This document shows, piece after piece, positions 30,251-39,447 of a DNA stretch of 64,000 nt. Position 1 is the stretch's first letter. Every line of letters starts with the position of its first letter. The DNA is from Tractidigestivibacter scatoligenes (GTDB taxonomy: Bacteria > Actinomycetota > Coriobacteriia > Coriobacteriales > Atopobiaceae), in assembly GCF_001494635.1 (NCBI RefSeq), contig NZ_LOJF01000009.1, positions 310,001 through 374,000 of the forward strand. The letters run 5' to 3'. Below the pieces are notes generated by a model. The model saw only the letters and a list, made by a program, of their open reading frames with translations. It ran no database searches and was not told the DNA's origin. The position numbers and the translations under genes are program-made.

Positions 30251-31093
30251 CTAGTCCTCCGCAGTGGCAAGGAACTCCCGAACGCGAGCGTCCGTGGGGT
30301 GGTCCATGACCTCCTCGGCAGGCCCCTCCTCCACGATACGCCCGTCGAGAAGGAATGCCACGCGGTCAGACACGTCGCGCGCAAAGCCCATCTCGTGGGT
30401 CACGATGCCAATTGCCATGCCATCAGCGGCAAGCTCGCGGATGATGCGTCTCATGTCCGCCGTGAGCCTGGGATCAAGCGCCGAGGTAGCCTCGTCGAAA
30501 TAGAGCACCTTGGGGTGCATGGCAAGCGCACGCGCGATGGCCACACGCTGCTGCTGGCCTCCTGAGAGCTGGTTGGGTACCTTCTCGGCATGCTCGGCAA
30601 GGCCCAAGCGCTCAAGGATCTGCTTGGCCTCTGCCTTGACCTTGTCGGGGTCTCTCCCCTGCACCGCTATGGGGGCGTCGCAGACGTTGCGCATAACGGT
30701 GAAGTGTGGGAAGAGGTTGTAGTTCTGGAACACGATGCCAAACTGCATGCGGGCTTTGGCGCTTGCCTCCTTGGAGTAGCTGGCCCTGCCGTTCTCGTCC
30801 TGCTCGGTCACGCGGAGGCTGCCGTAGTAGAGCTCGCCCGCGTCAAAGGTGTCGAGCAGCGTGAGGCACCGCAGCAGGGTCGACTTGCCGGCGCCCGAGG
30901 GGCCAATGACCGAGACGACCTCACCGCGCGCGATGGAGAGCGACACGTCGTGGAGCACCTCTCGGCCCGAGAAGGACTTGCGTGCGCCCTTCACGTAGAC
31001 GGCGGGCAGGCCCAGAATCTGCGAGACAGAGGCGTCGGGCACGGGAATCTGGTGACGAGACGCGCGGGCGTCGTGCTTCTCGGCGTTAGTCAT
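30251..31093 (-). CDS. Amino-acid ABC transporter ATP-binding protein
   Basis: ATPase of a polar amino-acid importer (GlnQ/HisP type), 280 residues. Walker A is GPSGAGKST near residue 66, the Q-loop is FQNYNLFPH, the signature is [15 protein letters not shown], Walker B is [12 protein letters not shown], and the H-loop is VTHEMGFA. It has an N-terminal extension of about 35 residues before the ABC core. Its ATG overlaps the end of the permease gene by 8 bp, and binding protein, permease and ATPase form one operon. Confidence 0.93.
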   Translation of the reverse strand: MTNAEKHDARASRHQIPVPDASVSQILGLPAVYVKGARKSFSGREVLHDVSLSIARGEVVSVIGPSGAGKSTLLRCLTLLDTFDAGELYYGSLRVTEQDENGRASYSKEASAKARMQFGIVFQNYNLFPHFTVMRNVCDAPIAVQGRDPDKVKAEAKQILERLGLAEHAEKVPNQLSGGQQQRVAIARALAMHPKVLYFDEATSALDPRLTADMRRIIRELAADGMAIGIVTHEMGFARDVSDRVAFLLDGRIVEEGPAEEVMDHPTDARVREFLATAED

Positions 31094-31739
31094 GGTAGTA
31101 GTCCAGCTTCTTTTCGATGCGCCTCATGATGTACTCGATGATGAGGCAGGTAACCCAGTAGATAAGCGCGGCCACGGCGAAGGCAGCCATGGTGCGCTGG
31201 CTCGTGACGATGGCGCGCGCCTGCGTGAACATCTCGAGAACGCCCAGCGAGAAGGCCAGCGAGGTGTCCTTGACGAGCGTGACCACCTCGTTGCCCATGG
31301 CGGGGAGCACGCGCTTGACCACCTGCGGCAGCACGATGCGCTGGAAGGTCTGGCGGCTGGAGTAGCCAAGGACCTCGGCGGCCTCGTACTGGCCACGCGG
31401 GATGGACTGGATGCCCGAGCGGTAGATCTCGGCGAAGTATGCCGCGTAGTTGATCACAAACGAGATGAGCACCGCAATCATGGGGAAGTCCGCCCCGGTC
31501 TTGAGGCCAAACACGTAGTACGGCATGAAGGAGACGGCAAACATCTGAAGCATCAGGGGCGTGCCGCGCAGCACCGAAATGAAGAGCTGCATGAGCAGTG
31601 AGAGCGGCTTGAACTTGGAGAGCCGTCCCAGCGCCACCAGCATGCCCAGGGGGATAGACCCCACGAGCGTCACCGCAAAAATGATCATCGATATGCGATA
31701 CCCCGAGAGGAGCATCCCCACCATCGTTCCAAAGTCCAC
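31086..31739 (-). CDS. Amino-acid ABC transporter permease
   Basis: 217-residue HisM/GlnP-type membrane protein with about five transmembrane segments, beginning MLLSGYRISMIIFAVTLVG. The polar-amino-acid permease signatures VLRGTPLMLQMF and the EAA loop AAEVLGYSSRQTFQRIVLPQ are present. The GTG at 31739 was chosen (GGGAG 8 nt upstream). The longer upstream frame lacks a good start. Confidence 0.92.
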   Translation of the reverse strand: MDFGTMVGMLLSGYRISMIIFAVTLVGSIPLGMLVALGRLSKFKPLSLLMQLFISVLRGTPLMLQMFAVSFMPYYVFGLKTGADFPMIAVLISFVINYAAYFAEIYRSGIQSIPRGQYEAAEVLGYSSRQTFQRIVLPQVVKRVLPAMGNEVVTLVKDTSLAFSLGVLEMFTQARAIVTSQRTMAAFAVAALIYWVTCLIIEYIMRRIEKKLDYYHD

Positions 31740-31801
31740 CTTACCAGCTCCCTTGTCGCACCGTTGCGTGCGCTGTTGTTGTCGTGATTGCGCAGTTGCG
31801 C

Positions 31802-32686
31802 CTACGCCTTGGGCAGGCACCAGAGGTCGTAGGAGACGCCCTGGTCAGCGTACTTCTCGCAGAGCTCCTTGACAGTGCCCTCGGAGTCGAGCACCTGGAG
31901 GTCCGCCTCGACGGTCTTGGCGAGCTGGGCGCCGTCGTCCGTATTCGCGAAGCCAACGCCAAAGTGCTCGGAGTTGAGGTTCTCGTCGAGGATGCGGAAC
32001 TCGGAGGTCTTGTCACCAATGTTGAAGACGGCCACGGGATAGTCGATGGCGATGGCATCCACCTGGCCGCTCTCGAGCATCATGAAGGCCGTGTTGTAGT
32101 TGTCGATGGTTTGGAGGTTGCCAAAGCTCTTGCCAAGCTCCTCCTGCGAGCCACCCTCCGAGAGTACGTCGAGCGCCGCGGAGTCCGCCTGGGTAATGAC
32201 GTTCTTACCAGCAAGGTCCGAGAGCTGCTGCACGTCGGAGGAAGCGGGCACAACAACAACCTGACGGTTCTCCATGTAGGGGTCGGTGAAGGCGTAGCCG
32301 TCTTCGCGGCCCTCAATGGTGAAGCCGTTCCAGATGCAGGTGATCTGGCCAGAGTTGAGCAGCGTGTCCTTGGCGTCCCACGAGATGGGCGTGGGCACGA
32401 GCGTCCAACCCTCGCGGTCGCAGACAGCTTGGGCAAGGTCGATGTCAAAGCCGGTGTAGGAACCGTCGTTGCCCACATAGCCGTAGGGCGGGAAGTCCTG
32501 GTCGAAGCCCAAGACAAAGTTGCCGTCGAAGGAGGTGGTGGAGGCCGAGGACGCATCGGCCGAGCTGGAAGTTGTGCTGGAACTGCTGGCGGTTGTGGAG
32601 GAACCGCAAGCGGCGAGGCCAAGAGCACCCGTGATTCCCAGGGCGGCGGTGATGAACTGGCGGCGGTTGAGCGTGGCGTTGAACAT
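31802..32686 (-). CDS. Amino-acid ABC transporter substrate-binding lipoprotein
   Basis: 294 residues. The N-terminus NRRQFITAALGITGALGLAACGSS combines a twin-arginine motif with a lipobox Cys near residue 27, so it is probably Tat-exported and lipid-anchored. The mature part is a family-3 solute-binding protein: DFPPYGYVGNDGSYTGFDIDLAQAV and the domain-hinge motif FTDPYMENRQVVVV. ATG 32686 has GGGAG 5 nt upstream. The ligand is probably a polar or cystine-like amino acid, not determinable from sequence. A plausible promoter (TTCTGT, 17 bp, TACTAA on minus) lies near 32730-32765. Confidence 0.92.
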   Translation of the reverse strand: MFNATLNRRQFITAALGITGALGLAACGSSTTASSSSTTSSSADASSASTTSFDGNFVLGFDQDFPPYGYVGNDGSYTGFDIDLAQAVCDREGWTLVPTPISWDAKDTLLNSGQITCIWNGFTIEGREDGYAFTDPYMENRQVVVVPASSDVQQLSDLAGKNVITQADSAALDVLSEGGSQEELGKSFGNLQTIDNYNTAFMMLESGQVDAIAIDYPVAVFNIGDKTSEFRILDENLNSEHFGVGFANTDDGAQLAKTVEADLQVLDSEGTVKELCEKYADQGVSYDLWCLPKA

Positions 32687-32861
32687 GGTTGCTCCCATCT
32701 GCGGTGAATGACGTGCAAAATAACGTGCGGCACTTTAGTACGATGGAGTACAGGTGTACAGAATAGCCGCGACTTGCCCCACGTTCAACACTTTCAGCTG
32801 CCATGCATCCTTCGCTTAACAATCGGGGCATGGCGTTGCCGGCGCTGTCACCGACGCAGTT

Positions 32862-32931
32862 GCTGTTGAGAAGATTTCGGACGAAATCTGCGGCGAGCGG
32901 GCCCCAAAGTGTCGAAATAATTCTCAACAGC
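32862..32931. repeat. 70-bp stem-loop A
   Basis: Perfect 11-bp arms GCTGTTGAGAA/TTCTCAACAGC around a 48-nt loop, which itself holds the hairpin GATTTCG-GA-CGAAATC. It is one of three large stem-loops in the 790-bp gap 32687-33476, which otherwise contains only a KpnI-like palindrome TGGGGTACCCCA (about 33072-33083) and no credible gene. Confidence 0.8.
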
Positions 32932-33176
32932 GCATGAAGAGGTGGCCACGCGCCGGACGAGGCGGGCAGACTTCCGGTTGGCAGCAGTTTTGATAAGACT
33001 CTTTATGTGCCTGCAGCGCGGTGGCAATTCTCTGACCTGCGATTTATCAGACTTCAAATCTGTTTGTACTTGGGGTACCCCAGAAAAACAGTTGCCCAAC
33101 CGTCGATTCCTGCCAAGGCTGATCTGGCGAGCATCCAGCCGGCGCCAAATATGATCTGTCCGAATCGCGTGCTGGC

Positions 33177-33246
33177 GCTGTCGGGCAGTTTCCGAACGGA
33201 GTTTCCCTTCAGCAAGACACGGAACATCCTATTTCTGCCCGACAGC
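33177..33246. repeat. 70-bp stem-loop B
   Basis: Perfect 12-bp arms GCTGTCGGGCAG/CTGCCCGACAGC around a 46-nt loop that contains TTCCG/CGGAA. The arms differ in sequence from stem-loop A, but the geometry is the same. Confidence 0.8.
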
Positions 33247-33304
33247 GACGGAGAGCAGAGAATGCCGCCGCGTACGGCAGGCACAGCGGTCCGACAGTTG
33301 TCCA

Positions 33305-33378
33305 AACTACGCACGGTGAGAGCCGGGCCGCGCAAAAGCCCAGCAATCCACAAACTTGAAACGCGACCGTGCGTAGTT
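33305..33378. repeat. 74-bp stem-loop C
   Basis: Perfect 13-bp arms AACTACGCACGGT/ACCGTGCGTAGTT around a 48-nt loop that contains a GCCGGGC/GCCCAGC pairing. It ends 98 bp before the Nudix gene. Confidence 0.8.
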
Positions 33379-33476
33379 CTGTAGTCGCAAATGGGTAGCA
33401 AGGCGCTGCTGCTGAACCTGAAGAAAAAACCAGCTATGGTAGGGAGCAGAGGAGACAGTCGGACCAGGAGGAACGC

Positions 33477-34106
33477 ATGAATAGCACGGCCCAGGGACTA
33501 GGCGAGAATGACGCAGGCCTTGACGAGGTTCGCAGGGCGCTCGAACCAGAGTCCTCGCTTCTTGAGCGTGTGACCGGGGACGAGCACGTCTGGCAAGGCA
33601 AGATCTTCTCCGTGGACCACCTCGAGGTAGAACTCGCGGACGGCTCACATGCGTGGCGCGAGGTCGTGCACCACCACGGCGGCGCGGGAGTCGTTGCCAT
33701 ACAAAGCGGCAAGGTGTGCCTGGTGCGTCAGTACCGGGTGGTCCTCGGTCGCGTGACGCTCGAGATTCCTGCTGGAAAGCTCGAGGCAGGCGAGCAGGGC
33801 GAGAGCTGCGCCGCACGCGAGCTTGCCGAGGAGACTGGCCTTCGTGCCGAGAAGCTCGTGCACCTGGCAACCGTGCTGGGGTCTCCCGGCTTCACGAACG
33901 AGCACACCGAGGTGTTTCTCGCCCAGGGACTCTCGCAGGGTACTGCCCGTCCCGACGAGGGCGAAGTCGTCCGCGTGGTTTGGATTCCGCTTGACGAGGT
34001 CCTGCGCGCAATCTCTGCAGGACTCATCCAAGACGGGAAGACCGTCGCGGGGGTTCTTGCTGCGCGAGCGCTTCTCAGCGATGAGCCAATGGGCGACTTG
34101 CGCTAG
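33477..34106 (+). CDS. Nudix hydrolase, ADP-ribose pyrophosphatase-like
   Basis: 209 residues. The complete Nudix box is GKLEAGEQGESCAARELAEETG at about residues 102-123. The preceding VCLVRQYR and the following SPGFTNEHTEVFLA are typical of NudF ADP-ribose pyrophosphatases, which hydrolyse ADP-ribose to AMP and ribose-5-phosphate. The start is strongly supported by AGGAGG 5-6 nt upstream of ATG 33477. It ends 23 bp before tRNA-Arg. Confidence 0.9.
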   Translation: MNSTAQGLGENDAGLDEVRRALEPESSLLERVTGDEHVWQGKIFSVDHLEVELADGSHAWREVVHHHGGAGVVAIQSGKVCLVRQYRVVLGRVTLEIPAGKLEAGEQGESCAARELAEETGLRAEKLVHLATVLGSPGFTNEHTEVFLAQGLSQGTARPDEGEVVRVVWIPLDEVLRAISAGLIQDGKTVAGVLAARALLSDEPMGDLR

Positions 34107-34129
34107 AATGACAGGGTCGCACAGGCGAT

Positions 34130-34206
34130 GCTCCCTTAACTCAGCTGGATAGAGTAGCGGACTTCTAATCCGAATGTCGAGGGTTCGAATCCCCCAGGGA
34201 GCACCA
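34130..34206 (+). tRNA. tRNA-Arg (anticodon UCU)
   Basis: 77 nt with encoded CCA, acceptor GCTCCCT/AGGGAGC, anticodon loop CTTCTAA. A TAGAAT -10-like box overlaps the Nudix stop codon. Confidence 0.95.
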
Positions 34207-34216
34207 GAAAAGACAA

Positions 34217-34254
34217 GCCCAGAGCACGAAAAGTGCCCTGGGCTTTTTTCTTTG
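34217..34254 (+). terminator. Terminator of tRNA-Arg
   Basis: GCCCAGAGCAC/GTGCCCTGGGC stem with one mismatch and a GAAAA loop, then TTTTTTCTTT. Confidence 0.9.
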
Positions 34255-34299
34255 AAGCGCCGTGACGGCCCCACCGCAGGAGTGCCGAGAAGCTCTCCC

Positions 34300-35772
34300 C
34301 TACTTCACGCCAGCCAAGTCGCCGCGGTTGAGTGCCTCCTCGTAGAGGTGCTTAAAGACCACGCTGCCATGCAGGCCGTCGTGCTCGAACTCGTTGGTGA
34401 CCCAGGCGTGGCTTGCACCCACCCGCGAGAGCGTGTCCAGCTGAAGGCCAGAGTCCACATACGTGTCGTCGAAGTAGACAGCCGCCTGGAGCGGGACCTC
34501 GTTTCTCGCAAGCTGCTCTTGGTCGTAGAGATGGCCAAACTCGGTGTCGGCCATGAGAATGTCCATCGCGGGGGCAAACGGCGTGAGCGAAGGATCGTCC
34601 TTGAACATCCAGGGGAACATCGCCTCGGCAAAGAGCATGAGGGGACGCGCGTCCTCGGAGAACTCCGGCCTGCTCGCCGCCTCGTGTGCCGCGGCCCAGT
34701 CTATGGGCGCGTTCAGCGTGCCGTCCGCATAGATGAACTCCTGGAGCGTCCAGTAGAGCGGGCTTGTATACGAGGAGGTCATCGACTGGACCTGATCGAG
34801 GAAGCCACCAAAGAGACGCACGTGGGAGGCGTCTCCACCGGCCGCGGCAAGAGCATCGTCGCAGGAACCGTCGCCATCGGCAAAGGCAACGTCGAAGAGG
34901 GCGTGCAGGCGCTCGGGCGCAGGCTTCATACCAAGGCCACCCCCCACGAGCTGAAGTCGCCTCACCGAGAAGGGAGAGCCATCGGGCAGGTTCACGTCAC
35001 CGGTGGCAAGGCGGTCTGCCACGAGAGAAACGCGCTTCTCGTCCTCGGGATAGCGCTCGTAGTAGGCGCGGGTCTTGGCCACCATGCGCGGGAAGGTGTG
35101 CGCATAGACCTCCGCCGCACTTGCTGGCACGTGGGGAATGCCGCCGCAGGTAAAGCTTGCCGCAACACCAGACGGGAAGGCAGAGAGGTTTGCCAAGGTG
35201 AGAAACCCGCCATAGCTTTGCCCCAAGGTAACCCACTTGCGACCGCCAAACTCGGTGAGGCGCAGGTACTCGAAGTCGCGGATGATCGAGTCTGCCAGGA
35301 AGCGCTTGAGGTAGTTGGCCTGGCGCCGCGCCGGATCCGCACCATGAGCGGCAGCCTCGGCACCCACGGCAGCGATGCGCGCGCCGTCCACGCGCGAGGA
35401 ACGTCCGCAGCCACGCTGGTCCGGAAGAATCACGCGAAAGTGGCGGAGCGCCTCCTCGATCCATCCGTCACTCTGGGGCGAGAGCGGTCGAGGGCACGCA
35501 CCTCCGGGCCCGCCCTGGAGAAACGCAATGAGCGGCAGGTCGCGGCCAACGTTCTCGGGCGAGCAGAGCACACGGTAGAAGAGCTTGATGCTCTTGCCCA
35601 CAAACGCAGGGTCGGGTTTCTCGGCAGCACCCTCCATGGCAAGCGCAGAGGGGTCATCCTGGTCCACGCCGGCAAGGGCAGCCGGGCTGGTGCCGCGCCA
35701 GTCTAGCGGCACGTCGATGGAGTGGTCCTCGGCGTAGATACCGGGAAGGTAGCAGCTGGAAAGCAGTGGCAT
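34300..35772 (-). CDS. Alpha/beta hydrolase, proline-iminopeptidase-like (S33)
   Basis: 490-residue alpha/beta hydrolase of the S33 peptidase type. The oxyanion loop is LQGGPGG near residue 85, DQRGCGRS follows, the nucleophile Ser lies in GQSYGG near 187, and the probable catalytic His is in EHDGLHG near 466. It is longer than classic proline iminopeptidases (about 310) because of a large cap insertion. It has no signal peptide, so it is cytoplasmic. ATG 35772 has GGGGGAG upstream and lies 14 bp after asd, making it the last gene of the hom-lysC-asd unit. Its link to amino-acid biosynthesis is positional only. Confidence 0.85.
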   Translation of the reverse strand: MPLLSSCYLPGIYAEDHSIDVPLDWRGTSPAALAGVDQDDPSALAMEGAAEKPDPAFVGKSIKLFYRVLCSPENVGRDLPLIAFLQGGPGGACPRPLSPQSDGWIEEALRHFRVILPDQRGCGRSSRVDGARIAAVGAEAAAHGADPARRQANYLKRFLADSIIRDFEYLRLTEFGGRKWVTLGQSYGGFLTLANLSAFPSGVAASFTCGGIPHVPASAAEVYAHTFPRMVAKTRAYYERYPEDEKRVSLVADRLATGDVNLPDGSPFSVRRLQLVGGGLGMKPAPERLHALFDVAFADGDGSCDDALAAAGGDASHVRLFGGFLDQVQSMTSSYTSPLYWTLQEFIYADGTLNAPIDWAAAHEAASRPEFSEDARPLMLFAEAMFPWMFKDDPSLTPFAPAMDILMADTEFGHLYDQEQLARNEVPLQAAVYFDDTYVDSGLQLDTLSRVGASHAWVTNEFEHDGLHGSVVFKHLYEEALNRGDLAGVK

Positions 35773-35786
35773 GGCACTCCCCCGCC

Positions 35787-36800
35787 CTAGAGCAGGTACT
35801 CTGCGATCTGGACGGCGTTGGTGGCGGCACCCTTGCGGATCTGGTCGCCGCAGCACCAGAACGTGAGCGAGTTGACATCATCCGGGGCCGAGAGGTCGCG
35901 GCGAATGCGGCCCACGTATACGAGATCCTGGTCAGAGGTGTCAAGCGGCATTGGGTAGCGCAGGTTGGCCGGGTCGTCCACAACCCTGACGCCGGGCGCA
36001 GCGGCAAGCGCCTCGCGCGCCTCGTCGGGCGAGATGGGACGGTCGAACTCTGCCGTGATGGACTCGGAGTGCGAGCGCATGACGGGGACGCGTACGCAGG
36101 TGCAGTTCACGCGGACCTCGGGAAGGTGCATGATCTTGCGACCCTCGTTCTGCATCTTCCACTCCTCCGAGGTGTAGCCCTCGTCCTTGAAGGAGCCAAT
36201 CTGCGGGATGAGGTTGGCGGCCAGCTGGTAGGCAAACGGACTGGTGTCGCCCATCTCGCCGCCGTTGGCAACGACCTTCATCTCTCGCTGCAGCTCGGTG
36301 AGTCCGGGCATGCCGGCACCAGAGGCAGCCTGGTAGGTGGAGACGATCAGGCGGCGCAGGCCGGCGAGCTTGTGGAGCGGCCAGGTGGGCACGAGTCCGA
36401 TGATCGTGGCGCAGTTGGGGTTCGCGATGATGTTGCGCGGGTGGTTGGCGATGTCTGCCGCGTTAATCTCGGGGATGACCAGCGGCACGTCGGGCTCCAG
36501 GCGGAAGGCGTGAGAGTTGTCCACGCACACGGCGCCGCGCTTTGCCGCCTCGGGGAGCAGCGCCTTTGCGGTTGCGTCCCCAGCAGCGCCCAAGACGATG
36601 TCTGCGCCCTCGAACGCCTCGGGCGTGGCCTCGACCACGGGCACGGCCTCACCGTTAAAGGAGACGGTCTTGCCAACAGAGCGGGCGCTCGCCAGTGGCA
36701 CGAGCTTGCCCACGGGGAAGTTCCTCTCCTCGAGGCACTGGATCATCTGCGTGCCAACGACGCCCGTGGCGCCGAGAATGGCGACAGTCTTGTCTGCCAT
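35787..36800 (-). CDS. asd: Aspartate-semialdehyde dehydrogenase
   Basis: Reduces aspartyl phosphate to aspartate semialdehyde with NADPH. The 337 residues include the Rossmann motif AILGATGVVGTQMI at the start, SARSVGK, the catalytic Cys in NPNCATI near 127, and the substrate-binding CVRVPVMRSHSE with active-site residues near 230. GAGGAA precedes ATG 36800. It lies between lysC (47 bp upstream) and the S33 peptidase gene. Confidence 0.96.
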   Translation of the reverse strand: MADKTVAILGATGVVGTQMIQCLEERNFPVGKLVPLASARSVGKTVSFNGEAVPVVEATPEAFEGADIVLGAAGDATAKALLPEAAKRGAVCVDNSHAFRLEPDVPLVIPEINAADIANHPRNIIANPNCATIIGLVPTWPLHKLAGLRRLIVSTYQAASGAGMPGLTELQREMKVVANGGEMGDTSPFAYQLAANLIPQIGSFKDEGYTSEEWKMQNEGRKIMHLPEVRVNCTCVRVPVMRSHSESITAEFDRPISPDEAREALAAAPGVRVVDDPANLRYPMPLDTSDQDLVYVGRIRRDLSAPDDVNSLTFWCCGDQIRKGAATNAVQIAEYLL

Positions 36801-36847
36801 GGTTTGGTTTCCTCTCTCTATGCCCGTGCGGGCGGGTGTTAGGGAAG

Positions 36848-38185
36848 CTAGGCCTTCTCGGCCGTGACCATCTCGTTGCGAACAAAGCGCTCGTAGATGA
36901 CCTTGATTGCGCGCTCGAAGTCGGTGTTGTCAACGCCCACGATGATGGAGATCTCCTCCGAACTCTGGGTGATCATGCGGATATTAATGCCAGCGTCACC
37001 AAGCGCGCCAAAGATCTTGCCCGAGGTGCCGGAGCGCCTGGACATGTTGCGGCCAACAACGGAGATGAGGGCCAGCTTGTCCACCATCACGATGTCGTCG
37101 GGCTTGATCTCGCGACGGATGTCGTTGACGATCGAGTAGATCTTGTCCTTTACGTCGGCCGCGGCCACCACGACGCCAAATGAGTCGACGCCCGTGGGGA
37201 TGTGCTCGATGGAGACGCCATAGCGCTCGAAGATCGAGAGCGCACGAGAGATGACGCCAACCTCGTTGGACATGTGGGCCTTCTTGACGTGCACGGCCAT
37301 GAAGTCCTTGCGGCCGGCAATGCCCGTGATCAGGTGCTCGTCGGCACCGGCCTCGGCGGTCTCGCGGATGGTTGTGCCCGCGTCCTGGGGACGGTTGGTG
37401 TTCATGATCTTGATGGGAATGTTGACCTCGCGCACCGGGAAGATGGCCTCCTCCTGGAGCACCGAGGCGCCCATGTAGGAGAGCTCGCGCATCTCATCAA
37501 AGGTAATGCGGCGGATGGAGCGAGGGTTCTCGACGATCCTGGGGTCTGCGGAGAGGAAGCCCGAGACGTCCGTCCAGTTCTCGTAGACGTCGGCGTCAAG
37601 GCAGCGCGCCGCGATGGCGCCCGTGATGTCGCCGCCGCCGCGCTGGAAGAGCTTAATGGCGCCGTCGACGGTGGCTCCGTAGAAGCCGGGAAGCACAAAG
37701 GCGCCGTTCCTGTGCGCAAAGTCCTTGAGACGCACGGCGGTGCGCTCCATGTCCACGTTGCCGTCGTGGTGGAACACGATCACGTCAGCCGCATCCACAA
37801 AGGGAAGGCCCAGGTACTCGGCCATGATGTTGGCGGTGAACCACTCGCCGCGCGAGACCACGTACTCGGGCGAGTGCTTCTTGATGTTGGCGGCGAAGGT
37901 CTCGAACTTCTCGGCCACGGGCCACTTGACGCCCAGCTCATCCGCGATGTCGACAAAGCGCTGCTCGATGTCGGCGAGAAGCGAGGTGCAGTCCACGTGG
38001 TACTCGATGTGCGCGTTCACCAGAAGGAGGAGGTCCGTGATCTTATTGTCCCCCGAGAAGCGCTTGCCCACGGCAGAGACCACCACAAAGCGGCGGTCGG
38101 GGTCCGCCTCGACGATGGACTTGACCTTGCGGAACTGGTCAGCGGTAGCGACGCTGGAGCCCCCGAACTTGCAGATCTTGATCAT
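36848..38185 (-). CDS. lysC: Aspartate kinase
   Basis: First step of the aspartate family pathway. The 445 residues begin with KFGGSSVATADQFRKV, the kinase N-terminal motif. GRGGGDITGA-type sequence (QRGGGDITGA near 190) and the FLSADPRIV segment follow. The C-terminal third contains two ACT domains (around 285-440), the usual feedback-control module. It sits between hom (11 bp upstream) and asd in one operon. Confidence 0.95.
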   Translation of the reverse strand: MIKICKFGGSSVATADQFRKVKSIVEADPDRRFVVVSAVGKRFSGDNKITDLLLLVNAHIEYHVDCTSLLADIEQRFVDIADELGVKWPVAEKFETFAANIKKHSPEYVVSRGEWFTANIMAEYLGLPFVDAADVIVFHHDGNVDMERTAVRLKDFAHRNGAFVLPGFYGATVDGAIKLFQRGGGDITGAIAARCLDADVYENWTDVSGFLSADPRIVENPRSIRRITFDEMRELSYMGASVLQEEAIFPVREVNIPIKIMNTNRPQDAGTTIRETAEAGADEHLITGIAGRKDFMAVHVKKAHMSNEVGVISRALSIFERYGVSIEHIPTGVDSFGVVVAAADVKDKIYSIVNDIRREIKPDDIVMVDKLALISVVGRNMSRRSGTSGKIFGALGDAGINIRMITQSSEEISIIVGVDNTDFERAIKVIYERFVRNEMVTAEKA

Positions 38186-38196
38186 GTGATCCTCTC

Positions 38197-39327
38197 CTAG
38201 CTGTTCGCGGACACGGCCGCCATAAACGTGGTTGGGTCAGACTTAAGGGCCTCGTCGAGAAGGGCGCGCGCCTGAGTTGCGGTGAGATCGTCCACGATGA
38301 CGGCACCGGGCTCGTAGAACGTGGCGCCAGGGATGGTGGCCTCGGTGCGGAAGACGTAGGGCCCATGGAGCATGGCGGGGTCATACGTGAGGCCGCGCGA
38401 GAAGTCATAGGTAGGCCGCCTGCCCGACACGCAGTCGAGAATGTCCTGGACGATGGCATTGCCCGTGGGAAGGCTTCCCGCGCCCTGGCCGTAGAACTTG
38501 AGCTCGCCAATGGAGGGCGCGTCGAGCGTCACGAGGTTGAAGTTGGTGGGCACATTGGCCTCGAGCGTCGAGGTGCTCACGGCCACCGGCTCGACCGAGA
38601 CGGCGTAGCGGCCGTCCGCCTGGACGCCGCGGCCGATGAGCTTGACCGTGAGGCCGCGGCTACCAAAGAGGCTGAGGTCGTACTTCGTGAGGTTCCTGAT
38701 ACCCGAGACGGGAAGATCCTGCGTGCAGGCGACGTCAAACGCCACGGAGGCCGAGATGATGGTCTTGTTGCGCACGTCAATGCCATCGATATCGGCGGTG
38801 GGGTCCCTCTCGGCAAAGCCCAGCTCCTGGGCCTTGCTCAGGACCTCGGCAAAGTCCGCGCCGTCCTTGAGCATGGAGTAGACAATGTAGTTGGTGGTCC
38901 CGTTCATGATGCCCGAGAAGGACTGGACGTCCTCGATGCGGCGCACCTTCTCAATGCTCGCGATCCAGGGGATGCCGCCGCCCACCGACGCCTCGATGAG
39001 AAGACTAACGCCTGCCTTTGAGGCGGCTTCAGCGAACTCGGCGAAGTGGGCCGCAACAACGGCCTTGTTCGACGTCACCACGTGCTTGCCGGCATTGAGT
39101 GCCTGCAAGATGAAGGTGTGGGCGGGCTCGATGCCACCCATGCACTCCACCACGAGCTCGATGGCAGGATCATCGACAATGTCCTGGTAGTTGGGGGTCA
39201 TGCGCGGGTCGGTGAGACGGTCGGGCAGCTCGAGGATGCGGGCTACCTCGACCTCGGGCACGCGCTCCTCGATGATCTGCGCAACGCCACGGCCAACGGT
39301 GCCGTACCCCAGGATGGCTATCTTCAT
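38197..39327 (-). CDS. hom: Homoserine dehydrogenase lacking the ACT domain
   Basis: Reduces aspartate semialdehyde to homoserine. The 376 residues have the NAD(P)-binding GYGTVGRGVAQII at the start and the catalytic region SGIMNGTTNYI, then GFAERDPTADIDGIDV. The usual C-terminal ACT domain of about 80 residues (full length about 430) is absent, so threonine feedback through that domain is not expected. The start ATG 39327 is the only one consistent with the fold. First gene of hom-lysC-asd-peptidase, divergent from thrCB. Confidence 0.93.
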   Translation of the reverse strand: MKIAILGYGTVGRGVAQIIEERVPEVEVARILELPDRLTDPRMTPNYQDIVDDPAIELVVECMGGIEPAHTFILQALNAGKHVVTSNKAVVAAHFAEFAEAASKAGVSLLIEASVGGGIPWIASIEKVRRIEDVQSFSGIMNGTTNYIVYSMLKDGADFAEVLSKAQELGFAERDPTADIDGIDVRNKTIISASVAFDVACTQDLPVSGIRNLTKYDLSLFGSRGLTVKLIGRGVQADGRYAVSVEPVAVSTSTLEANVPTNFNLVTLDAPSIGELKFYGQGAGSLPTGNAIVQDILDCVSGRRPTYDFSRGLTYDPAMLHGPYVFRTEATIPGATFYEPGAVIVDDLTATQARALLDEALKSDPTTFMAAVSANS

Positions 39328-39447
39328 CGGCTTCCAATCTCTTTCAACTGTGTGTCGGCGCTTGCCGTGCGACGCACTGCCATGCGCGGTACCAGCTATC
39401 ATACGTGCTGGACACGATACAAGGCCTAACGACGCAAGGAGCCGACC

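Noticed and set aside
30063-30254. Small plus-strand open frame
   Set aside because: It lies over tRNA-His and the tRNA promoter on the opposite strand.
32445-33476. Several short open frames in the stem-loop cluster
   Set aside because: None has a ribosome-binding site, recognisable protein features or a consistent codon bias; all cross the inverted repeats.
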